The notes: generated from the letters alone by a model not told the origin. 8,083 nucleotides of DNA from Sedimenticola sp. (GCA_030619405.1 JAUXBK010000119.1:1-8083); one strand, 5' to 3'. Positions 1 through 8,083 are shown, numbered from the stretch's first letter. Made by a program: numbers and translations.

Positions 1-644
1 TGACACGACAGGAGATCTCCAGGCTATTCGAAGAAATGGAAGGGCTCCACTATCTGATGACCGCACTAATGTATGGTACCGGGATGCGGCTTATGGAATG
101 TGTGCGCCTACGGATACAGGATGTGGATTTTGGCTATCGAGAGATCATCGTGCGCGACGGTAAAGGGCGCAAAGATCGCAGATTGCCACTACCGAAGAAA
201 TTGACCGCGCCCATCAAAGAGCAGATGGAGACCGTCCGGAGCCTGCATCAAGCGGATCTCGACAGCGGTTTTGGTGAGGTCTATCTGCCCTATGCATTGG
301 CAAAAAAGTACCCCAATGCGCCCAAAGAGTGGGGCTGGCAGTACCTGTTTCCCAGCAGACGCCTGTCGGTGAACCCCCGGAGTGGCAAGACACGAAGGCA
401 TCACATCCATGAAAACGGGATCCAGAAAGCGATAAAGAAATCAGCGGCGCAAGCCGGTATCACCAAACGGGTTAACTGTCATTGTATGAGACACAGTTTT
501 GCAACCCACCTCTTAGAGGCCGGTTACGATATTCGAACGGTGCAGGAATTACTCGGGCATGCGGATGTGTCGACCACCATGATCTATACGCATGTACTCA
601 ATCGGGGTGGTAAGGGGGTGGTCAGCCCGCTGGATGATTTTTGA
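1..644 (+). CDS. intI: Integron integrase (IntI-type tyrosine recombinase), 5'-truncated by window edge
   Basis: Site-specific recombinase that would insert and excise gene cassettes at attI/attC sites. The frame is open from base 3 (TRQEISRLFEE before the first Met at 36), so about 213 C-terminal residues are visible; the family is usually about 320-340 residues, so the N-terminal DNA-binding domain and the start lie off the left edge. Counting from the Met at 36, the catalytic set is complete: Arg18 (GTGMRL), the beta-hairpin Lys in GKGRKDR, His149 and Arg152 (HCMRH), His175 (LLGHAD) and nucleophile Tyr184 (codon 585-587, MIYTHVL). The insertion at about residues 87-122 (KYPNAPKEWGWQYLFPS, then NPRSGKTRRHH) separates integron integrases from XerC/XerD, and the ending GGKGVVSPLDDF also fits. 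The usual PHTLRHS is NCHCMRHS here. Three 60-base samples (1-60, 181-240, 481-540) contain 29, 33 and 28 G+C, lower than the adjoining operon, which suggests separate acquisition. In known integrons the cassettes lie on the 5' side of intI, here off the left edge. Confidence 0.93.
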   Translation, partial: TRQEISRLFEEMEGLHYLMTALMYGTGMRLMECVRLRIQDVDFGYREIIVRDGKGRKDRRLPLPKKLTAPIKEQMETVRSLHQADLDSGFGEVYLPYALAKKYPNAPKEWGWQYLFPSRRLSVNPRSGKTRRHHIHENGIQKAIKKSAAQAGITKRVNCHCMRHSFATHLLEAGYDIRTVQELLGHADVSTTMIYTHVLNRGGKGVVSPLDDF

Positions 645-659
645 TGTGGGAAGGCAGGG

Positions 660-1064
660 TCACGCCTGCTCCAGCTCAACCAGCGTGCCACAGAAGTCTT
701 TCGGGTGGAGGAACAGCACCGGTTTGCCGTGGGCGCCGATGCGTGGGCGCCCATTACCCAGGACCCTCGCCCCGAGCGCCGTCAGATGGGCTGCAGCCGT
801 CTCGATGTCCTCCACTTCGTAGCAGAGGTGGTGCATGCCGCCAGCGGGATTCTTTTCCAGAAAACGGCCGATCGGCGACTGTTCGCCGAGCGGCTGCAGC
901 AGCTCTATCCGGGTGTTGGGCAGCTCCACGAACACGACAGTGACCCCGTGCTCCGGCAATATCACTGGTTCCGATACCTCCGCCCCCAGCGTATCCCGGT
1001 AGATGCTGACTGCTGCATCGAGATCGGGAACGGCAATGGCGACATGGTTCAACTTTCCTATCAT
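660..1064 (-). CDS. mce: Methylmalonyl-CoA epimerase
   Basis: Interconverts (S)- and (R)-methylmalonyl-CoA, linking the carboxylase product to the mutase substrate in the cytoplasm. The 134-residue protein is a complete vicinal-oxygen-chelate (glyoxalase-like) fold with two beta-alpha-beta-beta-beta modules, of normal family length. Likely metal and catalytic residues are His7 (KLNHVAIAV), Glu54 (TRIELLQPLG), His78/His79 (GGMHHLCYEV) and Glu130 (GTLVELEQ). FLHPKDFCGTLVEL near the C terminus is characteristic of this epimerase among VOC proteins. The ATG at 1064 lies 2 bases after the meaB stop, with a purine-rich GAGAAAG (1070-1076) inside the end of meaB as a plausible ribosome-binding site, so translational coupling is likely. 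It is the last gene of the cluster and its stop is 15 bases from the stop of the convergent integrase gene. Another VOC enzyme is unlikely in this context. Confidence 0.95.
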   Translation of the reverse strand: MIGKLNHVAIAVPDLDAAVSIYRDTLGAEVSEPVILPEHGVTVVFVELPNTRIELLQPLGEQSPIGRFLEKNPAGGMHHLCYEVEDIETAAAHLTALGARVLGNGRPRIGAHGKPVLFLHPKDFCGTLVELEQA

Positions 1065-1066
1065 TT

Positions 1067-2047
1067 CTACTTTCTCAGAAAACGATCCAGCAGTTCGCCC
1101 GCAGCCCGGGGCGGAGGCAAGGTGCCGGCAGTCACTGCCTGCTCCAGCTCCGGCAGCCGTGCCCTAATGGTCGGGTCCTTGCGGAATCGGGCCAGCAGGT
1201 TGGCCGTTATCTCTGACCACATCCAAGACCGGGCCTGGCCGGCACGCCGCTCCTGAAACTCGCCGCTGTCGAGCAGCGTCTGCCGGTACTGCTCGATCAG
1301 CGACCAGACCTCGGGGATACCCTCCCCGCTCAGGGCGGAACAGCTCTTGACCGGTACTTCCCAGTTGCGGGTACGCGGGTGGATCAGGTGCAAGGCCATA
1401 CGGTAGTCTGCCACCGAATGGCGCGCCGCTGCCGCCAGCTCCCCATCCGCTTTGTTCACCAGGATCAGATCCGCCAGCTCGATGATACCGCGCTTGATCC
1501 CCTGCAGTTCATCACCCCCGCCGGGCTGCAGCAGCAGCAGGAACATGTCGGTCATCCCTTCCACCTCGGTCTCTGACTGCCCGACCCCCACTGTCTCTAC
1601 GAAGATCACCGCGAATCCCGCCGCCTCGCACAACAGCATGCTTTCCCGGGTACGTCGGGCCACGCCCCCCAGGTTGCAGCCCGTGGGCGAGGGGCGGATG
1701 AACGCCTCCCGGCGGTGCCCCAACTCCTGCATACGGGTCTTATCCCCGAGGATGGAGCCACCGCTGAGGCTGGAAGAGGGGTCCACCGCCAGCACTGCCA
1801 GCGACTGCCCCTGGTCCAGCACATGATTTCCCAGGGCCTCGATAAAGGTGGATTTACCCACACCGGGCGCGCCGGAGATGCCAACCCGAACCGACTCCCT
1901 GGTTGCCGGCATCAGCTGCTCCAGCAGCGCCTGCGCCTGACGGCGGTGATCATCCCGGCTCGACTCCACCAGGGTGATGGCACGGGCCAGGGCCCGCCGG
2001 CTGCCGGCCAGAACACCGTCGGCGAGGCTGTCCAGATCAACCGGCAC
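1067..2047 (-). CDS. meaB: MeaB-type G-protein chaperone of methylmalonyl-CoA mutase (ArgK/LAO-AO ATPase family)
   Basis: P-loop GTPase that gates adenosylcobalamin delivery to methylmalonyl-CoA mutase and protects the enzyme from inactivation; cytoplasmic. The 326-residue length is typical. Visible motifs are the N-terminal helix VLAGSRRALARAITLVESS (12-30), the Walker A loop GAPGVGKS (59-66), VDPSSSLSGGSILGDKTRM (88-106) with a likely Mg-binding Asp, Walker B FVETVGVGQSE (149-159) and the guanine-specificity motif NKAD (198-201). RPSPTGCNLGGVARRTRE (118-135) is typical of MeaB/MMAA. Older annotations call this family an arginine/ornithine transport ATPase; the neighbouring mutase, carboxylase and epimerase make the MeaB role much more likely. 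The start chosen is GTG at 2047, because the frame is closed by a TGA at 2069-2071 and no ATG lies between. No good Shine-Dalgarno is seen before it. It is followed after 2 bases by mce and preceded by a repeat-containing 191-base gap. Confidence 0.95.
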   Translation of the reverse strand: MPVDLDSLADGVLAGSRRALARAITLVESSRDDHRRQAQALLEQLMPATRESVRVGISGAPGVGKSTFIEALGNHVLDQGQSLAVLAVDPSSSLSGGSILGDKTRMQELGHRREAFIRPSPTGCNLGGVARRTRESMLLCEAAGFAVIFVETVGVGQSETEVEGMTDMFLLLLQPGGGDELQGIKRGIIELADLILVNKADGELAAAARHSVADYRMALHLIHPRTRNWEVPVKSCSALSGEGIPEVWSLIEQYRQTLLDSGEFQERRAGQARSWMWSEITANLLARFRKDPTIRARLPELEQAVTAGTLPPPRAAGELLDRFLRK

Positions 2048-2078
2048 AATACGGAAAACGTTCGGGTTTCAGCCACAC

Positions 2079-2204
2079 ATGAACGCGAATAGACGCAAAA
2101 TTCATAACCGTTTCCGCTGCCAGCAGTTTCCGGGCATCCGTTGTAGATACACTGCCATACTCGGAAATCTGCACTTGCAGATATTTGCGTCTATTCGCGT
2201 TCAT
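2079..2204. repeat. 126-base element bounded by perfect 21-base inverted repeats
   Basis: Left arm 2079-2099 (begins ATGAACGCG, ends GACGCAAA) is the exact reverse complement of right arm 2184-2204, with an 84-base spacer. The right arm is made of 10-base units starting at 2184, 2194 and 2204, each TT(T/C)GC followed by variable bases; the third unit runs just outside the arm. The spacer ends in a compact palindrome at 2167-2182. No flanking target-site duplication is visible. The element starts 34 bases after the pccA stop and ends 31 bases before the meaB GTG (reading the minus strand). It could be a miniature mobile element, a REP-like dispersed repeat or an mRNA structural element; the sequence alone does not decide. 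Confidence 0.8.
2167..2182. repeat. Short near-perfect palindrome within the pccA-meaB element
   Basis: ATCTGCA and TGCAGAT form 7-base arms around a central CT. It abuts the right arm of the larger inverted repeat, with only base 2183 between. It could be a small hairpin in RNA or a protein-binding dyad; there is no U-run, so it is not an intrinsic terminator. Confidence 0.5.
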
Positions 2205-2238
2205 TCGCTGCTAATAATCCATTCTAAAAAGAGCCCGG

Positions 2239-4227
2239 CTATTCGAATTCGAGAATCACCTGATCCACCGTCAGACTCTCGCCCGGCCCTGCCGCCACCC
2301 GGGCCACCACCGCATCCTGCTCGGCCCGCAGCACGTTCTCCATCTTCATCGCCTCCACCACTGCCAGCTCTTCACCGGCCACCACCTTCTGGCCTGGTTC
2401 CACAGCGACCTTCACCAGCAACCCCGGCATCGGTGACAACAGGAAACGTGAGAGGTCCGGGGCCATCTTCTCCGGCATCAGGGCGTAGAGCTCCGCTGCC
2501 CGCGCCGTCATCACCAGCGCCCGGATCTCCGCCCCGTGATAGGCCAGGTGGTACCAGAGACCCTCCCGCTCCACCTGGAAACAGACCGTCTCTCCATCGA
2601 TGGTGGCATGGAACAGGGGCTGGCCAGAACGCCAGTCGGTGTCCAGGCAGTAATCTCTTCCCTGGTACTCCAGACGGTAGCCGGCCTCTCCCGGGTGGAC
2701 CTGCAGATGGTGCATCTGCCCATCGATCAGCACCACCCAATCGTTGTGCACGATCCGCTCATGCCCGGGCAGCTGACCGCTGATCCGGGCGGCTCGGTCC
2801 ATGTAGCAACGATGGACCGCCGCCGCCACCAGTACCGGCTTGGCCGGATCCTCCTGGGGGACGTGCTCCGGGAAGAAGCCATCCGGATACTCCTCGGCGA
2901 TGAAACCAGTAGTGATGCGCCCCTCCCGGAAGCGGGGGTGGGCCACTACGGCGTTGAGAAAACCGATATTGTGGCGAACCCCGTGGATATAGTACTCGTC
3001 CAGCGCCTGGCGCATGCGGTCGATGGCCTGGTCGCGATCCGCCCCGTGGGTGATCAGCTTGGCGATCATCGGGTCGTAGTAGATGGAGACCTCGCCACCC
3101 TCGTAGACGCCGGTGTCCACCCGAATCTCAGATTCATCCCCGGCCGGTGGCCGGTAACGGACCAGCCGGCCGGTGGAAGGCAAAAAATTGCGGAACGGGT
3201 CTTCCGCATAGACCCGGCACTCCAGCGCCCAGCCATCCAGCCTCACATCCGCCTGGGTCAGGGGCAGCTTCTCCCCCGCTGCTACCCGCAGCATCAACTC
3301 CACCAGATCGAGGCCGGTGGTCATTTCGGTCACCGGGTGCTCCACCTGAAGCCGGGTGTTCATCTCCAGGAAGTAGAAGTTGTGGTCGGCATCGACGATG
3401 AACTCCACCGTGCCGGCGGAGCGGTACTGCACCGCGCTGGCCAGCGCCACCGCCTGCTCCCCCATGGCGCGGCGGGTCGACCGGTCCAGGAAGGGTGATG
3501 GTGCCTCCTCCACCACCTTCTGGTTGCGACGCTGGATGGAGCATTCACGCTCGTTCAGATAGATAGTGTTGCCGAAGCCGTCCGCCATCACCTGGATCTC
3601 GATGTGGCGCGGCTGCTGTATGTACTTCTCGATCAGGATCCGGCCATCGCCGAAGCTGGAGAGTGCCTCGTTGGTGGCCCGCTCGAACCCCTCACGGCAC
3701 TCTACATCGTTCCAGGCCACCCGCATCCCCTTGCCACCCCCCCCGGCCGAGGCCTTGAGCATCACCGGGTAGCCAACCTCCGCTGCCACCGCCACCGCCT
3801 GCTCCGCATCCCGGATCACGCCGGCAAAGCCAGGGATGGTATTGACCCCTGCCTCCGCCGCCAGCTTTTTAGAGGCGATCTTGTCCCCCATACTGACGAT
3901 GGCGTGGGGGGCCGGCCCGATGAACCGGATCCCCTCCCGTTCCAACGCCTCACAGAAATCCGCGTTCTCCGACAGGAAACCATATCCCGGGTGCACCGCC
4001 TCCGCACCGCTCTCCCGGCACGCCTGGATGATGCGCTCCATCACCAGGTAGCTCTCGCTGGACGGGGCGGCACCAATATGCACCGCCTCATCCGCCAGTT
4101 GCACATGCAGTGCATCCCGGTCCGCGTCCGAGTAGACCGCGACCGTCTGGATACCCATCCGCCGGGCTGTCTTCATCACCCGGCAAGCGATCTCCCCCCG
4201 GTTTGCTATCAATATTTTTTTAAACAT
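2239..4227 (-). CDS. pccA: Propionyl-CoA carboxylase alpha subunit (biotin carboxylase plus biotin carrier)
   Basis: Carboxylates its own biotin with ATP and bicarbonate and delivers the carboxyl group to PccB; cytoplasmic alpha-beta complex. The 662 residues show the full architecture. The biotin carboxylase domain (about 1-446) opens with MFKKILIANRGEIACRV and carries the ATP-grasp loop GGGGKG (162-167), ERECSIQRRNQK (227-238) and EMNTRLQVEHPVTE (288-301) with the active-site Arg292 and Glu296. A linker/BT domain (about 465-590) mediates subunit contact. The C-terminal biotinyl domain has AMKME (626-630), Lys628 being the biotinylation site (codon 2344-2346). The BT region and the full length favour propionyl-CoA over plain acetyl-CoA carboxylase; methylcrotonyl-CoA carboxylase is the main alternative but fits the neighbours less well. 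The ATG at 4227 has GAGG at 4232-4235 (minus strand) as a ribosome-binding site. It lies between two repeat-bearing gaps. Confidence 0.95.
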   Translation of the reverse strand: MFKKILIANRGEIACRVMKTARRMGIQTVAVYSDADRDALHVQLADEAVHIGAAPSSESYLVMERIIQACRESGAEAVHPGYGFLSENADFCEALEREGIRFIGPAPHAIVSMGDKIASKKLAAEAGVNTIPGFAGVIRDAEQAVAVAAEVGYPVMLKASAGGGGKGMRVAWNDVECREGFERATNEALSSFGDGRILIEKYIQQPRHIEIQVMADGFGNTIYLNERECSIQRRNQKVVEEAPSPFLDRSTRRAMGEQAVALASAVQYRSAGTVEFIVDADHNFYFLEMNTRLQVEHPVTEMTTGLDLVELMLRVAAGEKLPLTQADVRLDGWALECRVYAEDPFRNFLPSTGRLVRYRPPAGDESEIRVDTGVYEGGEVSIYYDPMIAKLITHGADRDQAIDRMRQALDEYYIHGVRHNIGFLNAVVAHPRFREGRITTGFIAEEYPDGFFPEHVPQEDPAKPVLVAAAVHRCYMDRAARISGQLPGHERIVHNDWVVLIDGQMHHLQVHPGEAGYRLEYQGRDYCLDTDWRSGQPLFHATIDGETVCFQVEREGLWYHLAYHGAEIRALVMTARAAELYALMPEKMAPDLSRFLLSPMPGLLVKVAVEPGQKVVAGEELAVVEAMKMENVLRAEQDAVVARVAAGPGESLTVDQVILEFE

Positions 4228-4436
4228 GCTGCCTCGGTCTCTGTCCGTTCAATGCCTGCTATGCAATCCCATATGTGGGAAAACGGTGTGGCTATCCAAC
4301 TCAAACTCGTCACCACGAAGCGCACGAAGAGATCTTTTTTCAGGTTTTCCTTCGTGTTCTTCGTGCGCTTCGTGGTGACCTTCTTTCTGCATCTGGTAAC
4401 GCTGGTGCGCGTGTCTGCCCCGCTCTCTGATTTACT
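4228..4436. other. Intergenic gap between pccB and pccA
   Basis: This 209-base stretch holds no supportable gene. It contains the long hairpin at 4309-4379 (separate entry) and a weak 5-base-arm dyad, TCCCA-TATG-TGGGA, at 4267-4280. G+C is lower than in the flanking genes. The gap is unusually wide for two subunits of one enzyme complex, which are often close together. I could not identify a convincing promoter for pccA inside it. Confidence 0.7.
4309..4379. repeat. Perfect 22-base inverted repeat (hairpin) built of 9-base units
   Basis: Left arm 4309-4330 (GTCACCACGAAG, then CGCACGAAGA) is the exact reverse complement of right arm 4358-4379, with a 27-base loop at 4331-4357. The right side is a tandem of 9-base units, TTCGTG plus three bases, starting at 4351, 4360 and 4369; the first unit lies in the loop and has no partner on the left, where a T-run sits instead. 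In the minus-strand transcript the stem begins 57 bases after the pccB stop and ends 81 bases before the pccA start. No U-run follows the stem, so an intrinsic terminator is not supported. It would be a very stable RNA stem that could stabilise or mark a processing point between pccB and pccA. The pattern resembles dispersed intergenic repeats I recall from environmental proteobacteria, which I cannot verify here. Confidence 0.85.
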
Positions 4437-5969
4437 CTACAACGGAATGTTGCCGTGCTTGCGCCAGGGATTCTCCAGTTTCTTATCTTTCAGCATAGCC
4501 AGGGAGCGGCAGATCCGTTTGCGCGTGCTGTGGGGCATGATTACGTCATCGATAAAGCCGCGGTGGCCGGCAACGAAGGGATTGGCGAACTTGGCCCGGT
4601 ATTCGGCAGTGCGCTGCTCGATCTTCTGGTGGTCACCGATGTCATGACGGAAGATGATCTCAACCGCCCCTTTGGGGCCCATCACCGCGATCTCGGCCGA
4701 GGGCCATGCCAGGTTGACGTCGCCGCGCAGGTGCTTGGAGCTCATCACGTCGTAGGCACCGCCATAGGCCTTGCGGGTGATCAGAGTCACCTTGGGTACC
4801 GTCGCCTCGGCGTAGGCGTAGAGCAGCTTGGCACCATGCTTGATGATTCCCCCGAACTCCTGGGAGGTGCCGGGCAGAAAGCCGGGGACATCGACGAAGG
4901 TGATGAGGGGGATATTGAAGGCATCACAGAAGCGAACGAAGCGGGCCGCTTTTTTAGAGGAATCGATGTCCAGGCAGCCAGCCAGCACCAGCGGCTGGTT
5001 GGCGACGATGCCCACCGTCGAGCCCTGCATGCGCGCGAAACCGACCAGAATGTTACCGGCATAGTCGGGCTGTATCTCGAAAAAGTCGCCATTATCCACC
5101 ACTTTGAGGATCAGCTCCTTCATATCGTAGGGGCGATTGTCGTCGTCGGGTATCAGGCTGTCCAGGGAGATCTCGACCCGTCCTGCCGGATCCTCGTTGG
5201 GCCAAACCGGAGGCTTTTCCCGGTTGCTGGCGGGTAGAAAGTTGACGAAACGGCGCAGCATCAGCAGCGCCTCCACGTCGTTCTCGAACGCCAGATCGGC
5301 CACCCCGGATCGGCTGGTGTGGGTTACAGCGCCACCCAATTCCTCTGCGGTAACCTCTTCGTGGGTCACTGTCTTCACCACATCCGGGCCGGTGACGAAC
5401 ATGTAAGAGGTATCCTTTACCATAAAGATAAAGTCAGTCATGGAGGGCGAGTAAACCGCACCGCCGGCGCAGGGGCCCATGATCATGGAGATCTGGGGGA
5501 TGACGCCGGAGGCCAGGACGTTGAGCTGAAACACGTCCGCGTAACCGGCCAGGGCATCCACCCCCTCCTGGATCCGCGCACCGCCAGAGTCGTTCAGCCC
5601 GATCAGGGGCGCCCCTACCTTGACCGCATGCTCCATCACCTTGCAGATCTTCTTCGCATGGGCCTCGGAGAGGGAACCACCGAACACACTGAAGTCCTGG
5701 CTGAAGACGAACACCAGGCGCCCGTTGACGGTACCGTAGCCGGTCACCACCCCGTCCCCGGGCACGTTCTCTTCGGCCATACCGAAGTCGTTGCAGCGGT
5801 GCTCCACGAACATATCCCACTCTTCGAAACTGTCCGGATCGAGAAACAGCTCGATCCGTTCCCGGGCCGTCAGTTTGCCCTTGGCGTGCTGGCGCTCGAT
5901 CCGCCGCTGGCCGCCACCCAGCCGCGCCGCCTCCCGCTTCTCCTCGAGCTGACGAATGATCTCCTGCAT
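4437..5969 (-). CDS. pccB: Propionyl-CoA carboxylase beta subunit (carboxyltransferase)
   Basis: Transfers the carboxyl group from biotin on PccA to propionyl-CoA, giving (S)-methylmalonyl-CoA; the family forms a hexameric core. At 510 residues it is a normal full-length decarboxylase/carboxyltransferase-fold protein with two crotonase-like halves. Visible motifs include QRRIERQHAKGKLTARERI (21-39), FSQDFSVFGGSLSEAHAKKI (89-108), NDSGGARIQEG (126-136), GPCAGGAVYSPSMTD (165-179) for the first oxyanion loop, DVPGFLPGTSQE (360-371), and AYGGAYDVMSSKHL (401-414) for the second. Asp407 in GAYDVM matches the position that favours propionyl- over acetyl-CoA in characterised actinobacterial PccB/AccD5 enzymes, so propionyl-CoA is the likely main substrate. 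The ATG at 5969 is preceded by a strong GAGGGAG site (5975-5981, minus strand). It follows the mutase stop by 39 bases, consistent with one transcript. Confidence 0.96.
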   Translation of the reverse strand: MQEIIRQLEEKREAARLGGGQRRIERQHAKGKLTARERIELFLDPDSFEEWDMFVEHRCNDFGMAEENVPGDGVVTGYGTVNGRLVFVFSQDFSVFGGSLSEAHAKKICKVMEHAVKVGAPLIGLNDSGGARIQEGVDALAGYADVFQLNVLASGVIPQISMIMGPCAGGAVYSPSMTDFIFMVKDTSYMFVTGPDVVKTVTHEEVTAEELGGAVTHTSRSGVADLAFENDVEALLMLRRFVNFLPASNREKPPVWPNEDPAGRVEISLDSLIPDDDNRPYDMKELILKVVDNGDFFEIQPDYAGNILVGFARMQGSTVGIVANQPLVLAGCLDIDSSKKAARFVRFCDAFNIPLITFVDVPGFLPGTSQEFGGIIKHGAKLLYAYAEATVPKVTLITRKAYGGAYDVMSSKHLRGDVNLAWPSAEIAVMGPKGAVEIIFRHDIGDHQKIEQRTAEYRAKFANPFVAGHRGFIDDVIMPHSTRKRICRSLAMLKDKKLENPWRKHGNIPL

Positions 5970-5974
5970 CTCTA

Positions 5975-5981
5975 CTCCCTC
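5975..5981 (-). promoter_or_regulatory. Shine-Dalgarno site of pccB
   Basis: The minus strand reads GAGGGAG five bases before the ATG at 5969. It is the clearest ribosome-binding site in the window and fixes the pccB start. It lies in the 39-base space after the mutase stop codon. Confidence 0.75.
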
Positions 5982-6008
5982 ATTTTGTTTTCTGTCTGTT
6001 GCTGAAAC

Positions 6009-8083
<2,075 letters not shown>

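Larger units (their letters stand above)
2048..2238. other. Intergenic gap between pccA and meaB
   Basis: This 191-base stretch separates two genes of the same cluster and holds no supportable gene. Most of it (2079-2204) is taken up by an inverted-repeat element, described separately. I saw no convincing -35/-10 promoter pair on the minus strand and no hairpin followed by a U-run that would terminate transcription, so read-through from pccA into meaB is the simplest model. Confidence 0.7.

Noticed and set aside
645..659. attC-like or attI-like recombination site at the 3' end of intI
   Set aside because: Only 15 bases, with no GTTRRRY core or paired inner sites; attI is expected on the 5' side of intI.
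1067..2047. Arginine/ornithine transport ATPase (ArgK) as the function
   Set aside because: Same family name historically, but the NKAD GTPase motif and the mutase/epimerase neighbours favour MeaB, and no transporter genes are present.
2102..2158. 18-codon minus-strand frame starting ATG inside the pccA-meaB element
   Set aside because: Too short, no ribosome-binding site, and it falls within a structured repeat; no evidence of coding.
2536..3498. 320-residue plus-strand open frame
   Set aside because: Fully antisense to pccA; it reflects the high-G+C codon pattern of the real gene, with no recognisable domain.
4351..4377. CRISPR-like or tandem satellite array
   Set aside because: Units are only 9 bases with no spacers and only three copies; the structure is better described as a hairpin.
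4309..4379. Intrinsic terminator between pccB and pccA
   Set aside because: The stem is strong but neither side is followed by a U-run in its transcript; the T-run lies in the loop.
3604..4647. Long plus-strand open frame opposite pccA and the pccB-pccA gap
   Set aside because: It lies antisense to a clearly recognised gene, runs through the hairpin and into pccB, has a low-complexity Arg/His/Pro-rich translation and matches no family I know.

Overview
The window looks like chromosomal DNA of a gammaproteobacterium, possibly a sulfur-oxidising Chromatiales-like lineage. This rests on the overall look of the proteins, the high G+C of the main gene cluster and the presence of an integron integrase. 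The class is moderately likely; the order is a guess.

Layout: the left edge (1-644, + strand) holds the C-terminal two thirds of an integron-type tyrosine recombinase (IntI). The rest (660-8083, - strand) is one co-directional cluster read right to left: B12-dependent methylmalonyl-CoA mutase (5' end outside the window), propionyl-CoA carboxylase beta subunit, propionyl-CoA carboxylase alpha (biotin) subunit, the MeaB G-protein chaperone, and methylmalonyl-CoA epimerase. IntI and the epimerase gene converge, with only 15 bases between their stop codons.

The five minus-strand genes make up the complete methylmalonyl-CoA route. PccA and PccB carboxylate propionyl-CoA to (S)-methylmalonyl-CoA, the epimerase converts it to the (R) form, and the mutase rearranges it to succinyl-CoA for the TCA cycle. 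MeaB loads and protects the cobalamin cofactor of the mutase. This would serve catabolism of propionate, odd-chain fatty acids or branched-chain amino acids, or storage-polymer metabolism.

Two gaps in the cluster are tight (39 and 2 bases) and two are wide (209 and 191 bases). Each wide gap contains a different perfect long inverted repeat: 22-base arms around a 27-base loop at 4309-4379, and 21-base arms around 84 bases at 2079-2204. Both are built from short units repeating every 9 or 10 bases, and they look like dispersed intergenic repeat elements lodged in the operon. These repeats, and the integron integrase with its probable cassette array off the left edge, are the parts most worth a second look. 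The metabolic genes themselves look ordinary and intact; I see no convincing new multi-gene system inside this window.
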